The notes below the pieces were generated by a model. It searched no databases. It worked only from the letters and a program-made list of their open reading frames with translations, and was not told where the DNA came from. The position numbers and the translations under genes were made by a program. Below, in pieces: positions 1-14,402 of a stretch of 64,000 nucleotides of DNA (positions are counted from its first letter, which is position 1; every line of letters starts with the position of its first letter). The stretch is from Vicugna pacos. Lineage: Eukaryota > Chordata > Mammalia > Artiodactyla > Camelidae. The DNA lies in the NCBI RefSeq assembly GCF_048564905.1, contig NC_133018.1:2604001-2668000 (forward strand), written 5' to 3'.

Positions 1-839
1 CCACAGAACAGAGAGAAAGATGATGCAATGAGGGAAATACAAGCTTGAGGATGGCTTCAGCACCAACAGACTGAAAAGGGAAGGAAATTTCAAATAAGCC
101 CCAAACTCAACATTCTCCCATATTTACTGAAGCAATGACTAGCAGTACCCTGAACTCAGTCACTGACTCAGAATAAAACCTGGTGACCCAGGTGAGTCCT
201 GTAGGTTTTACCTTCTACTTCACAAGTCTGACCTGTGATCAGTGGCAATTTAGATATTAACTGGAGAAATGTATTTTTGCTTATTTCCTTCAGCTGTTCA
301 GTTAAAACTACCTATACTATAAATAGGACTGTACTAAGGTTTTGGGTTTTTTTTCCAGAATTACTTTTAATCAGTTCTATTTAAGAATTTCCCTCTCTCT
401 GAAATGCCACATTCTCTCACTATATGTTTGTTCCCAAGTACAATATAGCAGCCTGAGCATCCATTCCAGCCACTGAGTTAAAACCTCTCTTTTCAGTCAA
501 ATACACATGAATAATCTAATTCCCCGAGATAAACTGCTACTCTGGTACAGCAGTATTAGTAAGTTCCAACTTTATCTTTATGGTATAAAAAGTAGTCATT
601 TTTCTCAAGGGTTTAATTTTGGGCTTTTAACACTGAAGTAAATAATTTTGCCAGTTATTAATAGCTCCCCTACTTGTTACCTCTCTTTAGTCATTATTCA
701 GAGACTTCTCAGGTAAACTAAACTAGACAGAAAAAAACAGTAACAGATACTCCCCGCAGGCGTCCTCCTCATGCAGTCTGTGTACTCATGTGCTAATTTC
801 CCATGATTCTCTGGTGGGCAGGGACCCTGGAGATTATCC

Positions 840-985
840 TAATCCCGTACTTTTACACAGCAGAGAAACTAAAACCTGCAGAAGCAAAGTGAGGAGCACA
901 CGCCCATCCAGTGTCTATGAAGGCAGGGACTGAGACCTGGGTCCCCGAACTCCCAGGCCAGTGCGCTTTCATTTGGCTGAAAGGT
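840..985 (+). repeat. MIR-type SINE relic
   Basis: The stretch reads like the conserved core and 3' half of a MIR element: a 'pay attention to the gauge' series of cagcagagaaact, aaagtgagg, cacacgcccat and a terminal actcccaggccagtgcgctttc. It is heavily diverged, as expected for a repeat older than the eutherian radiation. Limits are approximate. Confidence 0.5.
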
Positions 986-1524
986 GTCTTTTGAGGCTTA
1001 CCCCAAATTTCAGTACACCCTCACAAGAACCTTCCTGAGACTCACCAACAACTCTTCAGTGAAAACGAATTAAACCTCCAAGTACAGAAAAGTTGTAAAC
1101 ACAGGTAATCAAACTTTTACTCTCTGAAGCAACTGTATGTAAGTTTGCCAATATGACGTCTCATCAACCTCTAATATTTCACTGTGTTTTTCCTACAAAG
1201 AAAGCATACATACGAAATCAAAACTGTTAACACTGCTACATTGCAGTCGTCAGACCCATTCTCCTGTGCCAATCCAGAATCACTGGTCACATTCAGTTGT
1301 CCATCTCCTTAGACTCCTTCAACCTGGAACAATTCCTCAGTCTTCTTCACGTTCGTGATCTTAACATTTTTGAAGATGACAGGCTAGTTATTTTGTAGAA
1401 TATCCCTAAATTAGGGTCTCTCTTGTGTTGCCTCATGATTAGATTTTGATTATGCTTCCAATTCCTGGCTGTCACTCTCCTAGAGGAAAACCTGGAAAGC
1501 TGAACTATATACATTAAATCGAAT

Positions 1525-1660
1525 GAGGGGATATAGCTCAGTGGTAGAGCACATGGTTAGCATGCACAAGGTCCTGAGTTCAACCCCCAGAACCTCTCTT
1601 AAAAAAGTAAATGAATAAACCTAATTACCTCCCACCCTCAAAAAATTTTAAAAAACAAAT
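1525..1660 (+). mobile_element. Vic-1-type camelid tRNA-derived SINE
   Basis: The head resembles a tRNA: gatatagctcagtggtagag (A box) is followed by ggtcctgagttcaaccccc (B box). After it come the element's body, with tgaataaacctaattacctccc, and an A-rich tail. The same unit recurs at four other places in the window, on both strands. It marks the genome as camelid. It is a SINE and not a functional tRNA gene, since no complete acceptor stem can be formed. Confidence 0.85.
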
Positions 1661-2639
1661 CAAATGAGAGATGAGGATTTTTAAATAGGCAAAAGATATG
1701 ACTGAACATGTCACCAAACAAAATACACAACTGGTTAATAAGCATACAAAGAGACACAGTCGTCATCAGTCATGAGGGAGAGGCAGAGTGAGACCACACG
1801 CAGTACCACTTACAACCTCTCCAGACGGAACAGAATCAAATCGAGGTGCTGGTAAGACCATGAAGAACCGGAGCATCCCCTCCTGCAGACAGGGTGCACA
1901 ATGGTGCTCTGCAGACCGGTCTGGTGGTTTCTCAGAAAGTTAAAAACACACCAATTTGCCAAAGTGTCAAGGCATTAAAGCCAAAGGAAGGGTGAGGAAC
2001 TGCTCCGGCCTGAAGGGGACCAAGGAGACAGGCGCTAAGTGCAACATCACCTGCTAAGCAGGGTCTGAAGAGCAGTAAGCAGCCCCGGGAGGGCGGCGTC
2101 ACTGCCCGGCAGGGACGGCCGTGCTGTGCAGGATGTGTGCGCTGCTCTGCGGAGACGGGGCACTCGACCAGCACTGACTCTCAAATGATCCAGGGAAAAA
2201 CCTTTGCACTGTTTACACCATTTCTATACATTTAAGATTGCTGAAAAATTTGTTAAATATGTAGCATTTAAAACGTCGTGTAATTTATTACAGAAAGAAA
2301 AAATCATGCCCTCCTCTTTCCACTCTGTACCCTTTTAACCCCATTCTGATTTTCTTCACAGAACCTACCAGTAGCTTAAGTGTCACGTGCGGGCGACAGT
2401 CCGCCACCCCTCTGAGAGTAAACTACTGCAGCATCGGGACCGGGACTGTCACCATGCTGCTCCAGTGCCCGCACAGTGGACAGCACACAGTGTATTCATG
2501 TTTGTTCAATAAATCTGCAGTCTTATTACGGTTTAGAATAAAATCATTTACCATCCCTTCCCCCCAAAATACACACACATTACTTACCCACAGCAGCTCT
2601 ACCCTACGTACCCAAGGGAAGCGGAAAACACATGTCCAC

Positions 2640-2965
2640 ATAAGGACTTACAGATGAATGTTCATTGCAGAATTATACACAACAAAAACTGGAGACATTC
2701 CAAATGTCCATAATCTAATGAAGCCATCCAATTAATTACTCTTTGATGACAAAAAGCAACATAACTACTTGTCCTGGGAACAACATAGATGAATCTCAAA
2801 ATACTCTAAGAAAACACCAGATAAAAAACTTTGGAATGATGAAACTTTTCTAAAACTGGACTGTGGTGATGATTGCACAACTTTGTAAATGTGCAGTGAA
2901 TTGAATACTTCAATTGTATGAATTTTAATCTATATTGATACAGCTGTTTTAAAATAAAAAGTAGA
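2640..2965 (+). repeat. Old L1 3'-end fragment
   Basis: Words typical of the mammalian L1 3' end appear in order: ttgcagaattatacacaaca, aaatgtccataatctaatga, acatagatgaatctcaaaat and a late actggactgtggtgatgatt before an A-rich end. It is diverged and contains no open frame of use. Subfamily (L1M) is a guess. Confidence 0.55.
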
Positions 2966-3529
2966 AAACAAGGGACAGCCTCCTTTTGCTTGCTGTTTGG
3001 TCAATTTTTTTAAAAAATCAGTATGGTACAAAGAGAGGGATGAGCATTTTAAAGGAGTCTGTTAACCCAAATTAAAGTTCAAATTGCAGGACGTGGGACC
3101 CTGACAGCTCAGCAGCTGCAGCCTCATGCTCTCGCGTATGCCGGGCCCCTCCAGCCTGCCTTACAGGGAACTCTCAGAAGCTGCACTAGACTGACTCCAC
3201 CACCAGCCTCCCCCAGCACCTGGGTAGGAGGCTTTGGAGAGTACCCGGGTTTGGAAACACAAATCCATCAATGTCAGTACTACTTAAAATAATGTTGCAA
3301 ACTATAGCAACAAAGTTTGAATTTGTGCAGAAGATTCTGACTGGCTGAACAAGAAACTTGATTTTCTTGGTTAGGATGTCCCATCAACTTTTTATCTGTC
3401 AACCACAGTTTTATGTCTTACAACAGACTATGTAATTCTTAAATAGGGGGCATATGTAAGAAAAAAGAAAAGTATCTGCTTACTACAGGAACTACTCAGA
3501 GGTTTTATCTTCATTTCATAACAATAAAA

Positions 3530-3778
3530 AGAATAACCCAGGGGGGTGGAGGGTGGGAAGGGATAGACTGGGATTTCAAAATTGTAGAATAGATAAACAA
3601 GATTATACTGTATAGCACAGGGAAATATACACAAAATGTTATGATTAACTCACAGAGAAAAAAATGTGACGAGTGTGTATATGTCCATGAACGACTGAAA
3701 AATTGTGCTGAACACTGGAATTTGACACAATATTGTAAAATGACTATAAATCAGTAAAAAAATGTTAAAAAAAGAATA
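3530..3778 (+). repeat. L1 3'-end fragment, sense
   Basis: The block holds aacaagattatactgtatag and cacagggaaatatacac, then a tail with ttgacacaatattgtaaaat and an A-rich end. It is the reverse complement of the pieces at about 17.65 kb and 53.47 kb, so the same L1 3' UTR was inserted several times here in both orientations. These sequences are common in cetartiodactyl genomes. Confidence 0.65.
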
Positions 3779-5319
3779 ACTACTTAAAAATAGGTTTGTG
3801 CATAAGCCACCTTTTTCAGTTTCCCAAATGCAAAAAAATAGGGACAGCCACTTAAAATTAAATGATTTATCAATAAATTCTGAAAATATTTAGACCTGTG
3901 TCTGTGATAAGTGCTATAAAAAAGAGAAACAAAAGGATGCTCCTTAGAAGGAACTTAAAGCCAAGGTCTGACCAAGCCTTTTTAATCCTCCCTTCAAGTC
4001 AGGCAAGAGCTGCCTGGGGACTAGACGTGTTGTTCAGTGAAGCAGCTGAACAACTAGTATGTGTACTAGCACAGACAGACACCACTGCTGAATTAACTAG
4101 TGACTGGGAAGCCCAGGTGGAGCAGGCGGCTCTGTCCAGAATGATCTCATATCAGTGTTCTCACTGCGTGACACAGTAATGTTTCCATACCAGTCGGTCT
4201 CCAACATGCTGCAGCACTCCTCAGGGCGGGGGGTGGGGGGGGACCTGGACCAGGGTAGAGCACAGAAGATGCTCTGTTAAGTCTCACTGGGAGAGGGGCT
4301 GGCCTAGACCACACAACTATGTGACCCAAGTCTAACAGTCTCACTTCTGCGGACTCTGCTTCGCACTCTAGGACGATGTCCAAGAGACTGAGGTGAGGGA
4401 GGACCCCAGTCCTGCCAGGCTCGTTCACTTCCAGGGAGTAACAACTAACCCGAGAGCGCGCTAACCCAAGGCTAAGGGCTCAGGGCTCACCTACGAGTTT
4501 CATCCAATCCTCCCAGCACTGACTGAGGAGGGTATCGCTATCCCTTCTCTAGGAGAGAAAAACAAGCCCAGGCCACATGCAGCTGTCCAGAGCCCACGCT
4601 CTTACCCAGCCTACTGTACAGACTCTCAGCCAGAGATCCAATCTGAAGTCAGTCAGTGGGTGGTGGGTTCTGGGGTGTTTATTGTTAGGCTGCATACCTC
4701 ACATCTTATATATGTACCAAATATTAAATAAACTGTAAATAATGCCACCCAATTTGGCAACCCCATATTGCCAGAGACAGGAAGGTGGAAGAGCCCCAAA
4801 AGCAGCCCAAAGCCCCTCTCCTGCCTGAACTATTTTTCCTTCCCCTCCTCCCCTCCCCTCATCTCCCAACAGCAGGCCTCCGCCCAGCACAAGAGCCAGG
4901 GAAGCAGTACCAAGAACTAACCTGGTTAGTCAGAGGTCAGAGGGAGACATCTCATACCCATCCCCGCCTCACCGTGCCACCTTACAGAGGTCCAGCCTTA
5001 TCACATGACTCCACCTGGGCCTCAGGTGCCCGGACCAGTGGTGGATACTAGCCCAGGCTGGATCAAATTATCTCCCCCAGGAGTCAGAGTGCTTAGAAGA
5101 CACATACCTCCAGGAAGTTAGGCTTAGCTCCCTTCTGCCAAGTGCATGGGGATGTAGTAAAAGTGAAAAGAGAAAAAACAAAAAAACAGCTGTGCAGAGA
5201 TGCAGGGTGCAAGAAGATTTTGTAAATGTAAAGAGGGAAGTAGCTGCCTTGGTCTAGTTTTTAGCTCCTGGTTACAACCATACCTGAAGCTTTAACTGTT
5301 CTTCCTGTCCCTGCAACAC

Positions 5320-5645
5320 CACGAGAAATAGTCCTGGATCTTAGTCACAAACTCCCCAATTTCTACAACCCATTTTCTACAAGTAGTACCTGAAACGCTT
5401 TAGTGCCCTCCCTACCTTTCACTCAGCTAGCTCCAAGTCATTCTCCAGGTCCCAGATTAAACAGCACTTCCTCCAGGAAACCCTCCCAGACTACTCCTCT
5501 GCACCTCATCATATTCAGTAAATGTGATTACTTTCCTGTTAGACCAAAAAGTAAAAACCACTTCGATCCTACTGCTTAGCATGTAAATCAGGTACACGCT
5601 CAATAATGTTATTAAATGAATGAAAATCAAGCAACCAGTGGAGGT
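5320..5645 (+). repeat. L2 3'-end relic
   Basis: The order of cagcacttcctccaggaaac, cctcccagactactcc and a terminal acgctcaataatgttattaa followed by atgaatgaa is that of the L2 3' end. It is old and diverged; ends are approximate. Confidence 0.55.
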
Positions 5646-5924
5646 ATGCAGGAGTGAGAAGGATCAATACTGATAAACACCCTTCTGATAAAAACGAAGC
5701 TGCTTTGACCCTACCTCCCTCACCCCTTCCAAGTTTCTGGTTCCTCCCTCTCCCATCTCCACAACAGGCCTAAGTTGGCCATGACAATCATCATTTTATA
5801 CTTTGGTGCCAATACATTCAGGAACCCAGGCTGGAGGAAGCACGTTTCCAGGCAACTTGCTGTCACAGAGGAAAGCCTACAGTAGTTCAGGAAAAAAAAA
5901 ATTATAGGTTTTGAAGTCTAGACA

Positions 5925-6060
5925 GATCTCAGTTCTGCTATACATTTACTGACTGTGAACCTTGGACAAGTCACCTGAGACCTGGTTTCCTTATCTGTAA
6001 AGATGAGGATGAAAATGACTTTGAAACCACAGCACCTGAAGCAAGCTTGCAACTAATGTT
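5925..6060 (+). repeat. MIR SINE relic
   Basis: Contains the MIR core: gtgaaccttggacaagtcac followed by ctggtttccttatctgtaaa and gatgaggatg. Strong match by eye to the conserved centre of MIR. Confidence 0.75.
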
Positions 6061-7214
6061 AGTCAGCTGGTCATGGTCCATGCAGACCTCACCCCTACAC
6101 CCCACCTCCTATCAGCCACAGACGGGTTCAGAGCCCAGAGCCTGCCCTAAGACTGAGCACCTGAGAGGGACCTTGTAGAACTTCTACCCTGTTGGCTTTC
6201 CAATGTACTGGAGCCCCAAGAAGTGAAAGAGAAAAGAGAAGTAAAAAGCAAGAAAGAGTATCTCAGGGTCAGGCGGGTGGACGAGCAGAGCAGGCTGGAC
6301 CCGTGGTGGGGTAGCTCGAGACGTTCGTTGGGGAATTGGTTGTTTTTCACTTAGGACATACACGAATGCAAGCAAGATGAGGAATAAACTATACATGGTT
6401 CCTGAAAAACTCAACTTGGATGCTTTTCATAAAAATCCTTTTATTATTACTTGAGAATTGAGAACATACAAATTAAATCCATCAGAATGGCATATCAATT
6501 ATAGCCAACCACCAGAGCACATTATTAGGGATGTTACTAATTTCAAAATGAATTTTGTTTGCATTTTACTTGCACCCTAAACTTCAGAAACTCCGGATTT
6601 TCTGTTGCTTGTGTTAAGATGGTATCCTCACATATTTGAGCTCCAAAAAGCATACAAGAGACTTCTTCATTAAAAGTTACATTAACAGTTGAACAAGCAC
6701 AACTAGGAATCTGGTCTGGAGTGTCTGTCGATGATTTATACTACTGCTGGTCCTGCCTTCCAAGCAGGTGGTACGAATATCCAGCAAAGTTCCAGGGAGA
6801 GGTGGGGGGAGGGCTAGAGCTGAGAGTAGTAAGGACAAGCTCATTGAGAAGAAGAATCTCAGAGGAAGGCAGGACCTGCCTAGGGCCCAGCCTTTCTTGG
6901 GGATGGGCTGGAGGGAAACACCACTGGCATCTTAATAAGGCGTTCCTCCACTGCAGGTCCGCCTCCACCACATACACACTGAAGGCCAGTAACAACCCCC
7001 AATCAATGTAACAACAAAAAGCAAAGCAAAACCCATATGTACATTTCAAAATGCCCTTGGAGATGGGATAAAAGCCACAGCCACTGAGTAGCCCTAAATA
7101 AGCAGAAAAAAGACACAACAAGTACAGTGGGTAGAAAGTCAAAGAGAGACAAAGAAGGGGACACAAAATCTGATGAAGCAGCAGCTGAAAAAGGGCATCC
7201 TGCAATGACTTTCA

Positions 7215-7600
7215 CTTACCAAGTCAAGTTCCAACTCCTTAGAAAACAAAGTCCTGCCTACCCCAGCTGCCTCCCCAAGGCACCCACCCTCCCTTCCCAG
7301 ACAACTCCTGGTTTTCCTGACTGGATACGCTGTGTTCAGACTTCTGTGCCTCGGTATGTGCGTTCTCCTCTACCTGGAATGTGTGCACTTCTCAAGGCCA
7401 ACTCCCAGTCAAACATCAACACCCAGCCGGAAGGTTTGTGAAGCCAGACACAGACAGCCCCATGCCACCCCAGACTTCTGTGCTCCTGCCCAGCCCAACT
7501 CCACCCCACTGTCCGGAGCAAGAGCACCAGAAGGCACTGAAGGGCAGGCACGACCGGAGTCCTCGCAGGTAACTGTACTCAATGAATTCTAAGTGAATGA
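7215..7600 (+). repeat. L2 relic
   Basis: The stretch has the L2 3' UTR signature gtgcgttctcctctacctgg and aatgtgtgcacttctcaagg, diverged from the familiar 'cttccctctgcctggaatg' wording. The overlapping open frames on both strands here are explained by this non-coding repeat. Confidence 0.5.
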
Positions 7601-7704
7601 CCTTGCACGAAAGGTTTTTAAAAAGGCTAAAAAGCAAATCATGCAAAAAGTAGACAGTAATATTTTGTTATTGAAAGTATGTATTTTCTCAACTCTGACC
7701 TTGG

Positions 7705-7870
7705 TTGAGTGTCACTTAGGAACCAGACAGAGATGCTCTACCACTTCCTAGTTGGGTATCTGTGGGCAAATTAAGTAACCTCGCTGTGTCTCAAATTTCC
7801 ACTTACTGAAAGGAACAACCTCTACAGTGTGGTTAAGAGGACTAATTAATATATGCTTAAAAAAACAAGT
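7705..7870 (+). repeat. MIR SINE relic
   Basis: MIR-like core: ctaccacttcctagttgggt, ggcaaattaagtaacctcgc and tgtctcaaatttccacttac, then a tail with ggttaagaggactaattaat. Diverged but ordered as in the consensus. Confidence 0.7.
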
Positions 7871-8299
7871 GACAAGTAGTTCTACGAGCTTGCCGTAATC
7901 ACAGAAACCTTAACAGGACCAGATACTGTACCATCAGGAATGTCATCACAACGAAATTTTGGTTAAAACTATGTTTTTTTAGGAGAGCTGAAAGTCAACA
8001 AATCCAATAGCTTGTCGTCCAGCTGCACTGTGCTCGCTACAGTCCTCAGCACCGATCCCTAGTGACCACTATGTCCATGGCTCCTCTGACAATGCGGACT
8101 CCCAATTCTCTGCTCTCTGACCACACCTCCTCCTCCTCTTCTGTGGCAGACACCTAAAGTCAGGCATTCCTTCCGCTCAGCTCACACATTTTTTCTCATC
8201 TTGTCCACTCTCAAAGCTTCAATTAAGATCTCTATGGAGATGACCCCATGACCCCTCAGTCACACTCAGAAAATATTTCAAGCTGAATTTATCCAAAAT

Positions 8300-9400
8300 A
8301 GGTATTTATCTTAGATGATGCAGACAGCATCAACTTCTCCCTTTCATAGCATTTTTTCTTTTCTCCTCCAAGTCTTACACATCTCACCAGTCCTCAGCTT
8401 CCTCTTCCTTTGCCCAACTCTTAAAACTACTTGTTTGCTAAGGTTATTTCTTTGGTCTTTCTGTTCTGTCTCACTGGTTCTTAACCTCTCTGGGATAATG
8501 AACCCTTTGAAAATCTAACGAATGCTATGGATTGTTTACTAAAAAGATAAACAAGCAGAATATACGCATGCAACTTCACCTAACCAATTATCTCAAATAA
8601 GAATCTGTGTTTATCCACACCAGGCTACCACTTACACAAATTTTCATCTTCAGATTCGATGTCCCTCTTATTTTCAGGATGCCTTCTAGATACAGCCTAA
8701 AGAGCCAACCAGCATCATAAATTTAACAAGTCCAAACCAGAACTCACTATATCTCCTTAACAAATCTCCTCTGCCTACAGTATTCCTTCTCTAATAACGG
8801 CACCACCATGCCCCCACACTAGAAGCCTTATAATTAACAACCTTGCCCATACTTCATGAACATGTCCTGTCTCAATCTCTCCCAAATACAAATCCCACCT
8901 CTTCAGCCTCCTACCCTGTAAGACCTCATCATCCTTTGCTTCATCCCATATCTGCCATGATGAAAAGTCCACCACTCCTCTGACAAGAGCCCATTACTGA
9001 CTCTAACATCTCCATCTTCCACTGCCACTGCATCACTTCACCTCCAGAAGGTCATATAGCCTGATTCCCCACCTCAGTTTTTTTCCTGTCATTTTCACCA
9101 GTGTTGATCCAGAGTCTCCCAAAATTTCAAAACTAATCATGTGCCTGTCTGTTTTCAAAAACACTGATGCTTCTCTGTTGCACAAATATAAAATCAAACT
9201 CCATTCTGCCTACAGAGTCCTCCACAATTTGCCACCTAAATACTTCTTCAGGATTGGATTCCACAGCTTAGATTGTCACTTGGATCTATTATCTTTCTAT
9301 CAAAATCACACCCACTCAGAAAGGCTCAATTCAGACTCCACTCTTTATATCCTTTACATACTGATTAGGAAAGGACTTTGCACAGAAAAGGCAAAATTCC
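8300..9400. other. Pyrimidine-biased intronic stretch, possibly an ancient L2-type repeat
   Basis: This part of MAPK1 intron 1 is unusually rich in C and T on the plus strand and carries words such as ctacagagtcctccacaatt seen in old LINE-type or DNA repeats. I cannot assign a family. A 129-codon open frame at 9139-9528 sits at its right end; it shows no domain and is not called as a gene. Confidence 0.3.
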
Positions 9401-10354
9401 TAATGAACAGATTAGAAAATGAAAAAAAAAAGTCTTCCTTAAAATCTTTAAGTCCTTCTGGAAACATTAAGCTTTTAAAAATTTCAGTTATTCAAATATT
9501 AATATTTCAATCAAGAAATCTTTCATAAGCCCAGCACTGTTAACAAATATTTACTAAATACTAATAACACACAATGTAGATTAAACTCTTGTATTAAATA
9601 TCATCAACCCGAAGATAAAAAGCTATAATCCGGACTCAGTTTTCTAATTCCAATAATATTTGTACCTGGCTCTTACTTAAGAAAGGAAAATTACAGTAAG
9701 AGAACTTGGCATTTCACCTAATAGAGACTTAAGTCATGGAAGTCGACAGCCATGATAGAAAGTTACCAGATCTAAATCATCTTCAGGGTAGGAAAAATTC
9801 TTATCAGATTTGAAAAACAAAAAAAAATAAAAAACACTTTCAACTGAGATATCATAAAACTATAAAGATTTTTTCAGTACACATTTAGGTGTTAATTTTT
9901 TCTAAGGGCCCAAGGATGCGATGGGCAATTCCGAGCCTCTCACAATGAGCCTGGTGACTGGCACACTTACCTGCAGGTGCACAGCAATCAGACCTACGCC
10001 AGAGAAGCAATGCTGCGGACAGGACCATCTCTCTGTCACATTCTAGGGCTTTATTTCTTTCAGACCTGACCTAATTTAATTTCTCTTGTGGCTCCTAAGC
10101 CTCTGAGTTCATGTGAATCTTCACAGCTGTATACTGTGAAGCACTTTGTTCCTGAAGAGAATGAAAATATTCAGGTCTTTTTTTTTTCTTTAAAGAATTT
10201 TTACTAGTTTTTGTACCTAGGTAGCATTCTTGGTTAAACATTCCCTCTATGCATTTCTAAAATTATGACCTTTCATACTTGAGTATGTTTCTGAAATAAA
10301 TTTGCTTGTAAGAGTAAAATCCGCTAAAATTCCAAAATTACTAATAACACTAAT

Positions 10355-10585
10355 TAATAAAAGCAGGGAGTAATGAAAAGAGCTCCAGCAACTGAAACAG
10401 GATCTCAGTCTACAATCTCACGTCTCACTCTTTAGTTGTATGACCTTAGAAACTGGCTTCACCTTGAAATATTTTCTCATCTGAAAGAGAGATATCACCA
10501 CCCTTCCTTCCCTGCAGGTGGCTGTTCAGGTAACATGAGATAACGTACCTAGCACAGTACTTGACAGTGTTCATAGTTTGCTTTC
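10355..10585 (+). repeat. MIR SINE relic
   Basis: MIR-like order: gttgtatgaccttagaaact, ttttctcatctgaaagagag, then ggtaacatgagataacgtac and cctagcacagtacttgacag. Old and diverged. Confidence 0.65.
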
Positions 10586-11214
10586 TTCATTCAACACAAA
10601 AGACATGAAGGTTTAGGTGTAAGGGAATCTACACTTCCACAAGTCTTCATTAGCACAAAATATGACAGGTAGTTGGTTTTAATTAAAAAACAGCACTGTC
10701 ACCCCCATTCCACAAATGCTTCTGAGGGATCTGGAGCCAGACGAGCGAGCCTGCGTGTGATTCTGCAAGAACTCCATCAGGGCTGCACACATACTGACCC
10801 CTGAAACACGAACAGGAAAAGTCCAGTCATTGTGCTAAAACGTCTGGATGCCTTTATGCTAGTACGAGAGCTCACACGGGGTAAAAGGGGAAAAAATCAA
10901 ATTAAGTCCAACTCCAAATGACTCCTTACTAACGTCAAGAGAGCAAGACTGACTTATCCTTCCTGAAACGCGAACAGTACGACACCAAAATCCACTTAAA
11001 AACTTCAAGATTGAAACACTCCACACCAACAAGGGTGCCGCTTCACGCTATTTGGAAAGCCTGCGCAAGAGAGCAGCACAGGCACCAAGGAAGGTGCTAA
11101 ACCAAAGCTGGCCGCGGAAAACGCAGGCGAGAGGGGCAAACAAGACGATGACTTTGGGGTTGTGCACACAACGCCGGACGAACGGCTTTCCAGACCGCGG
11201 CCGCCGTGAGCATC

Positions 11215-12215
<1,001 letters not shown>

Positions 12216-12356
12216 AAAAGACATTTGCATCCTGAGAAAGTGTGAAACCCAGATGTGGAGGCCGAGAGGCCATGACGGGACCTGCTGATCAGAGGCTCGT
12301 TCAACAAGTGTTGCCCTGTTCTGGGCGTCTACCCTCCTAGAAGTTACGTCCAGATG

Positions 12357-12384
12357 ATGGATGGATGGATGGATGGATGGATGG
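12357..12384. repeat. ATGG tetranucleotide microsatellite
   Basis: Seven uninterrupted copies of ATGG just outside the MAPK1 CpG island. Runs of this length are usually polymorphic. Confidence 0.95.
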
Positions 12385-13034
12385 GGAGAGAGGGAGGAAA
12401 GGAGACTCCTCGAGTTGTGATAAGTGCTATGAAGAAATATACAGCGAGTAAGGGATTCGAGAATAGTGGATTGAGACACTGAGAGTCAGAAACTGAGACC
12501 CAGGCTGATACAGATGGACAGAATCTTAGACACAGGACATAATGAAATAGAAACACAAAGGTAGAAACACTAAGAACCAGACCATCAAGAGCTAGAGAAA
12601 ATGACACAAACACACTGATACTAGAACTAGCCACAAACACCAGAGGCTGAAAAATACACGTCGGAATCCTGAAGCAGGTAAATGCCACGAACATTTAAGA
12701 GAGAAAATGATCCAGCTCTGCTTCTGAACCAGTACCCGTGCCGTCTTTGGAGGGGGAGGAAGGGTGGAAGACCCTGCATCTGATTGTCCAACACTAATCT
12801 CAAAACCCTGGACTTCCAGACATCAACATAACTAGTCAGTCTCAACGGTGAATAGGCAAATATTAGAAAAAACAAAACAAAACCTCTGGGGGGAAAAGTA
12901 TGTAGCACATGAGAAAAGAAAGTGCTAGAGCCAAAAAAGACTCCTTTGAAATATATTTAGTCCATGAAGCAGAAGCCAGTTTTAGAAAACACATAATTCT
13001 AATTATTCTCAATTAAAAGACGACAGTGCATCTT

Positions 13035-13146
13035 TTAAAAAAAAATGGGGGAGGGTAGTAATTAGGTTCATTTATTTTAACAGAGGTACTGGGGATTGAA
13101 CCCAGGGCTTCTAGCAGGCTAAGCATGCACTCTACCCCCCCCCCAC
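13035..13146 (-). mobile_element. Vic-1-type SINE, minus strand
   Basis: Reverse complement of the element at 1525: ggggattgaacccagggctt (B box, reversed) and ctaagcatgcactctacc (A-box side), preceded by the reversed body agtaattaggttcatttatt. A run of C at 13134-13144 marks the head. Confidence 0.85.
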
Positions 13147-13834
13147 TCAGGACACTGCATCTTGTAAGGAACAGGCCAAGGTAAATGAAGAGTTCTCTGA
13201 AATTAAAACCACAATAGCCAAGGTAAAAGCGATGGATGAATCAGTAAAAAGCAGACCTAACAACACAGAAGAGCAAGTCAGTGGCATAGAAGATAACTGT
13301 AAGTCAAAATGATGAAATTAAGAGAGAAGAAGATGTACGGGAGGAGAACACTGGAGGTGCAAACTCTAGGCACCCCCTAGAGAAGACAGAGCACACCAGT
13401 CAGAGGCAATAACACAGTGAAAGAAAATTTGCCTTAGGTCTAAAAAGAAGAGGAGGTAGGAAATTGAGTTCTCTGAATCCAGAAAAATAAATAAGCAGAA
13501 ACCAACTCCAAGACATAATCTGGAAAAATTCTTAAATTTCAGGGATAAAAAACAAACATGGTATCCAGTTAACAGGGGGGAGGTTATTTCATTAAAAAGC
13601 TAAAAAAGTAGTTTTCTTCAGAGTCTGTCTCTATAATAATTAAATGCCAAAGGAAAATGGAGCAAGATTGGCAGCACTCTGAAAGGGTTGATTGTAAGCA
13701 TCCTTGGATAGTTTAATTCCCTCCAGTGCCTCAGTAACTCCCAGGTCCTTGATCATCATTCAGAATCTCTGGTCAGCTTGTCCAGCTGCACAGCTCCACA
13801 TGACTTCCTGCGGGTGTTTCAACTCTGCATGAGC

Positions 13835-14040
13835 AAACTGGCTGTGGTCAACTGCAGGAGATCTGTGCTCAGACTGCCAGAGAGTTTGAATCTTGGCTGC
13901 TCCACTTACTGCCTGTGTGACCTTGGCCTCAGTTTCCTCACTCTTAAAGAGCACAATAGTACCTACCTCCCTATTATACAGAATAAATAAGACAACATCA
14001 TGCAAAGAACCTGGCACGTAGCAAGTACCCAATCAATGTT
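13835..14040 (+). repeat. MIR SINE relic
   Basis: Well kept MIR order: gagtttgaatcttggctgct, ccacttactgcctgtgtgac, cttggcctcagtttcctcac and the tail cctggcacgtagcaagtacc. One of the best preserved MIR copies in the window. Confidence 0.8.
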
Positions 14041-14231
14041 ATCTGTTATTTTTATCTACCCCACCCAAACCTGTTCCTCATCTCCTATTTGTGGATTGCA
14101 TCACCACCAAGATATTCAAGCTGGAAGTTTGAGTATGAGCCTTAACTCATTTTACTTAGCTCCCAACCCCTCCCCTTTACTTCCAACCCATCACAACCTC
14201 CTATACATTTGATTTCTTTAATATTTCTGAA

Positions 14232-14402
14232 ATTGTCACTACTCAAAATGTAGTCTCCAGACCAGTTGCATCAGGGTTATGTAGGAGTTTGTTAGGAATG
14301 CAGTGTCTCGAGCTCCACCCCAGACCTGCTGAATCAGGATCTACATTTTAACAAGATCCCCAGAGGTTCATGTGCATGTTAACCTTTGAAAAGCACCGTT
14401 TC
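14232..14402 (+). mobile_element. MER5A-type hAT DNA transposon relic
   Basis: Words of the MER5 (hAT-Charlie) consensus occur in order: aaaatgtagtctccagacca, ccaccccagacctgctgaat, cattttaacaagatccccag and a final ttgaaaagcaccg. It is a short non-autonomous DNA transposon, old and non-coding. Confidence 0.75.

Noticed and set aside
1525-1600. tRNA-like sequence with A and B boxes (also at the four other Vic-1 copies)
   Set aside because: The A/B boxes belong to a tRNA-derived SINE: body and A-rich tail follow, and no complete cloverleaf can be formed.
9139-9528. 129-codon open frame in MAPK1 intron 1
   Set aside because: AT-rich, no recognisable domain, overlaps apparent repeat sequence and lies antisense to the gene.
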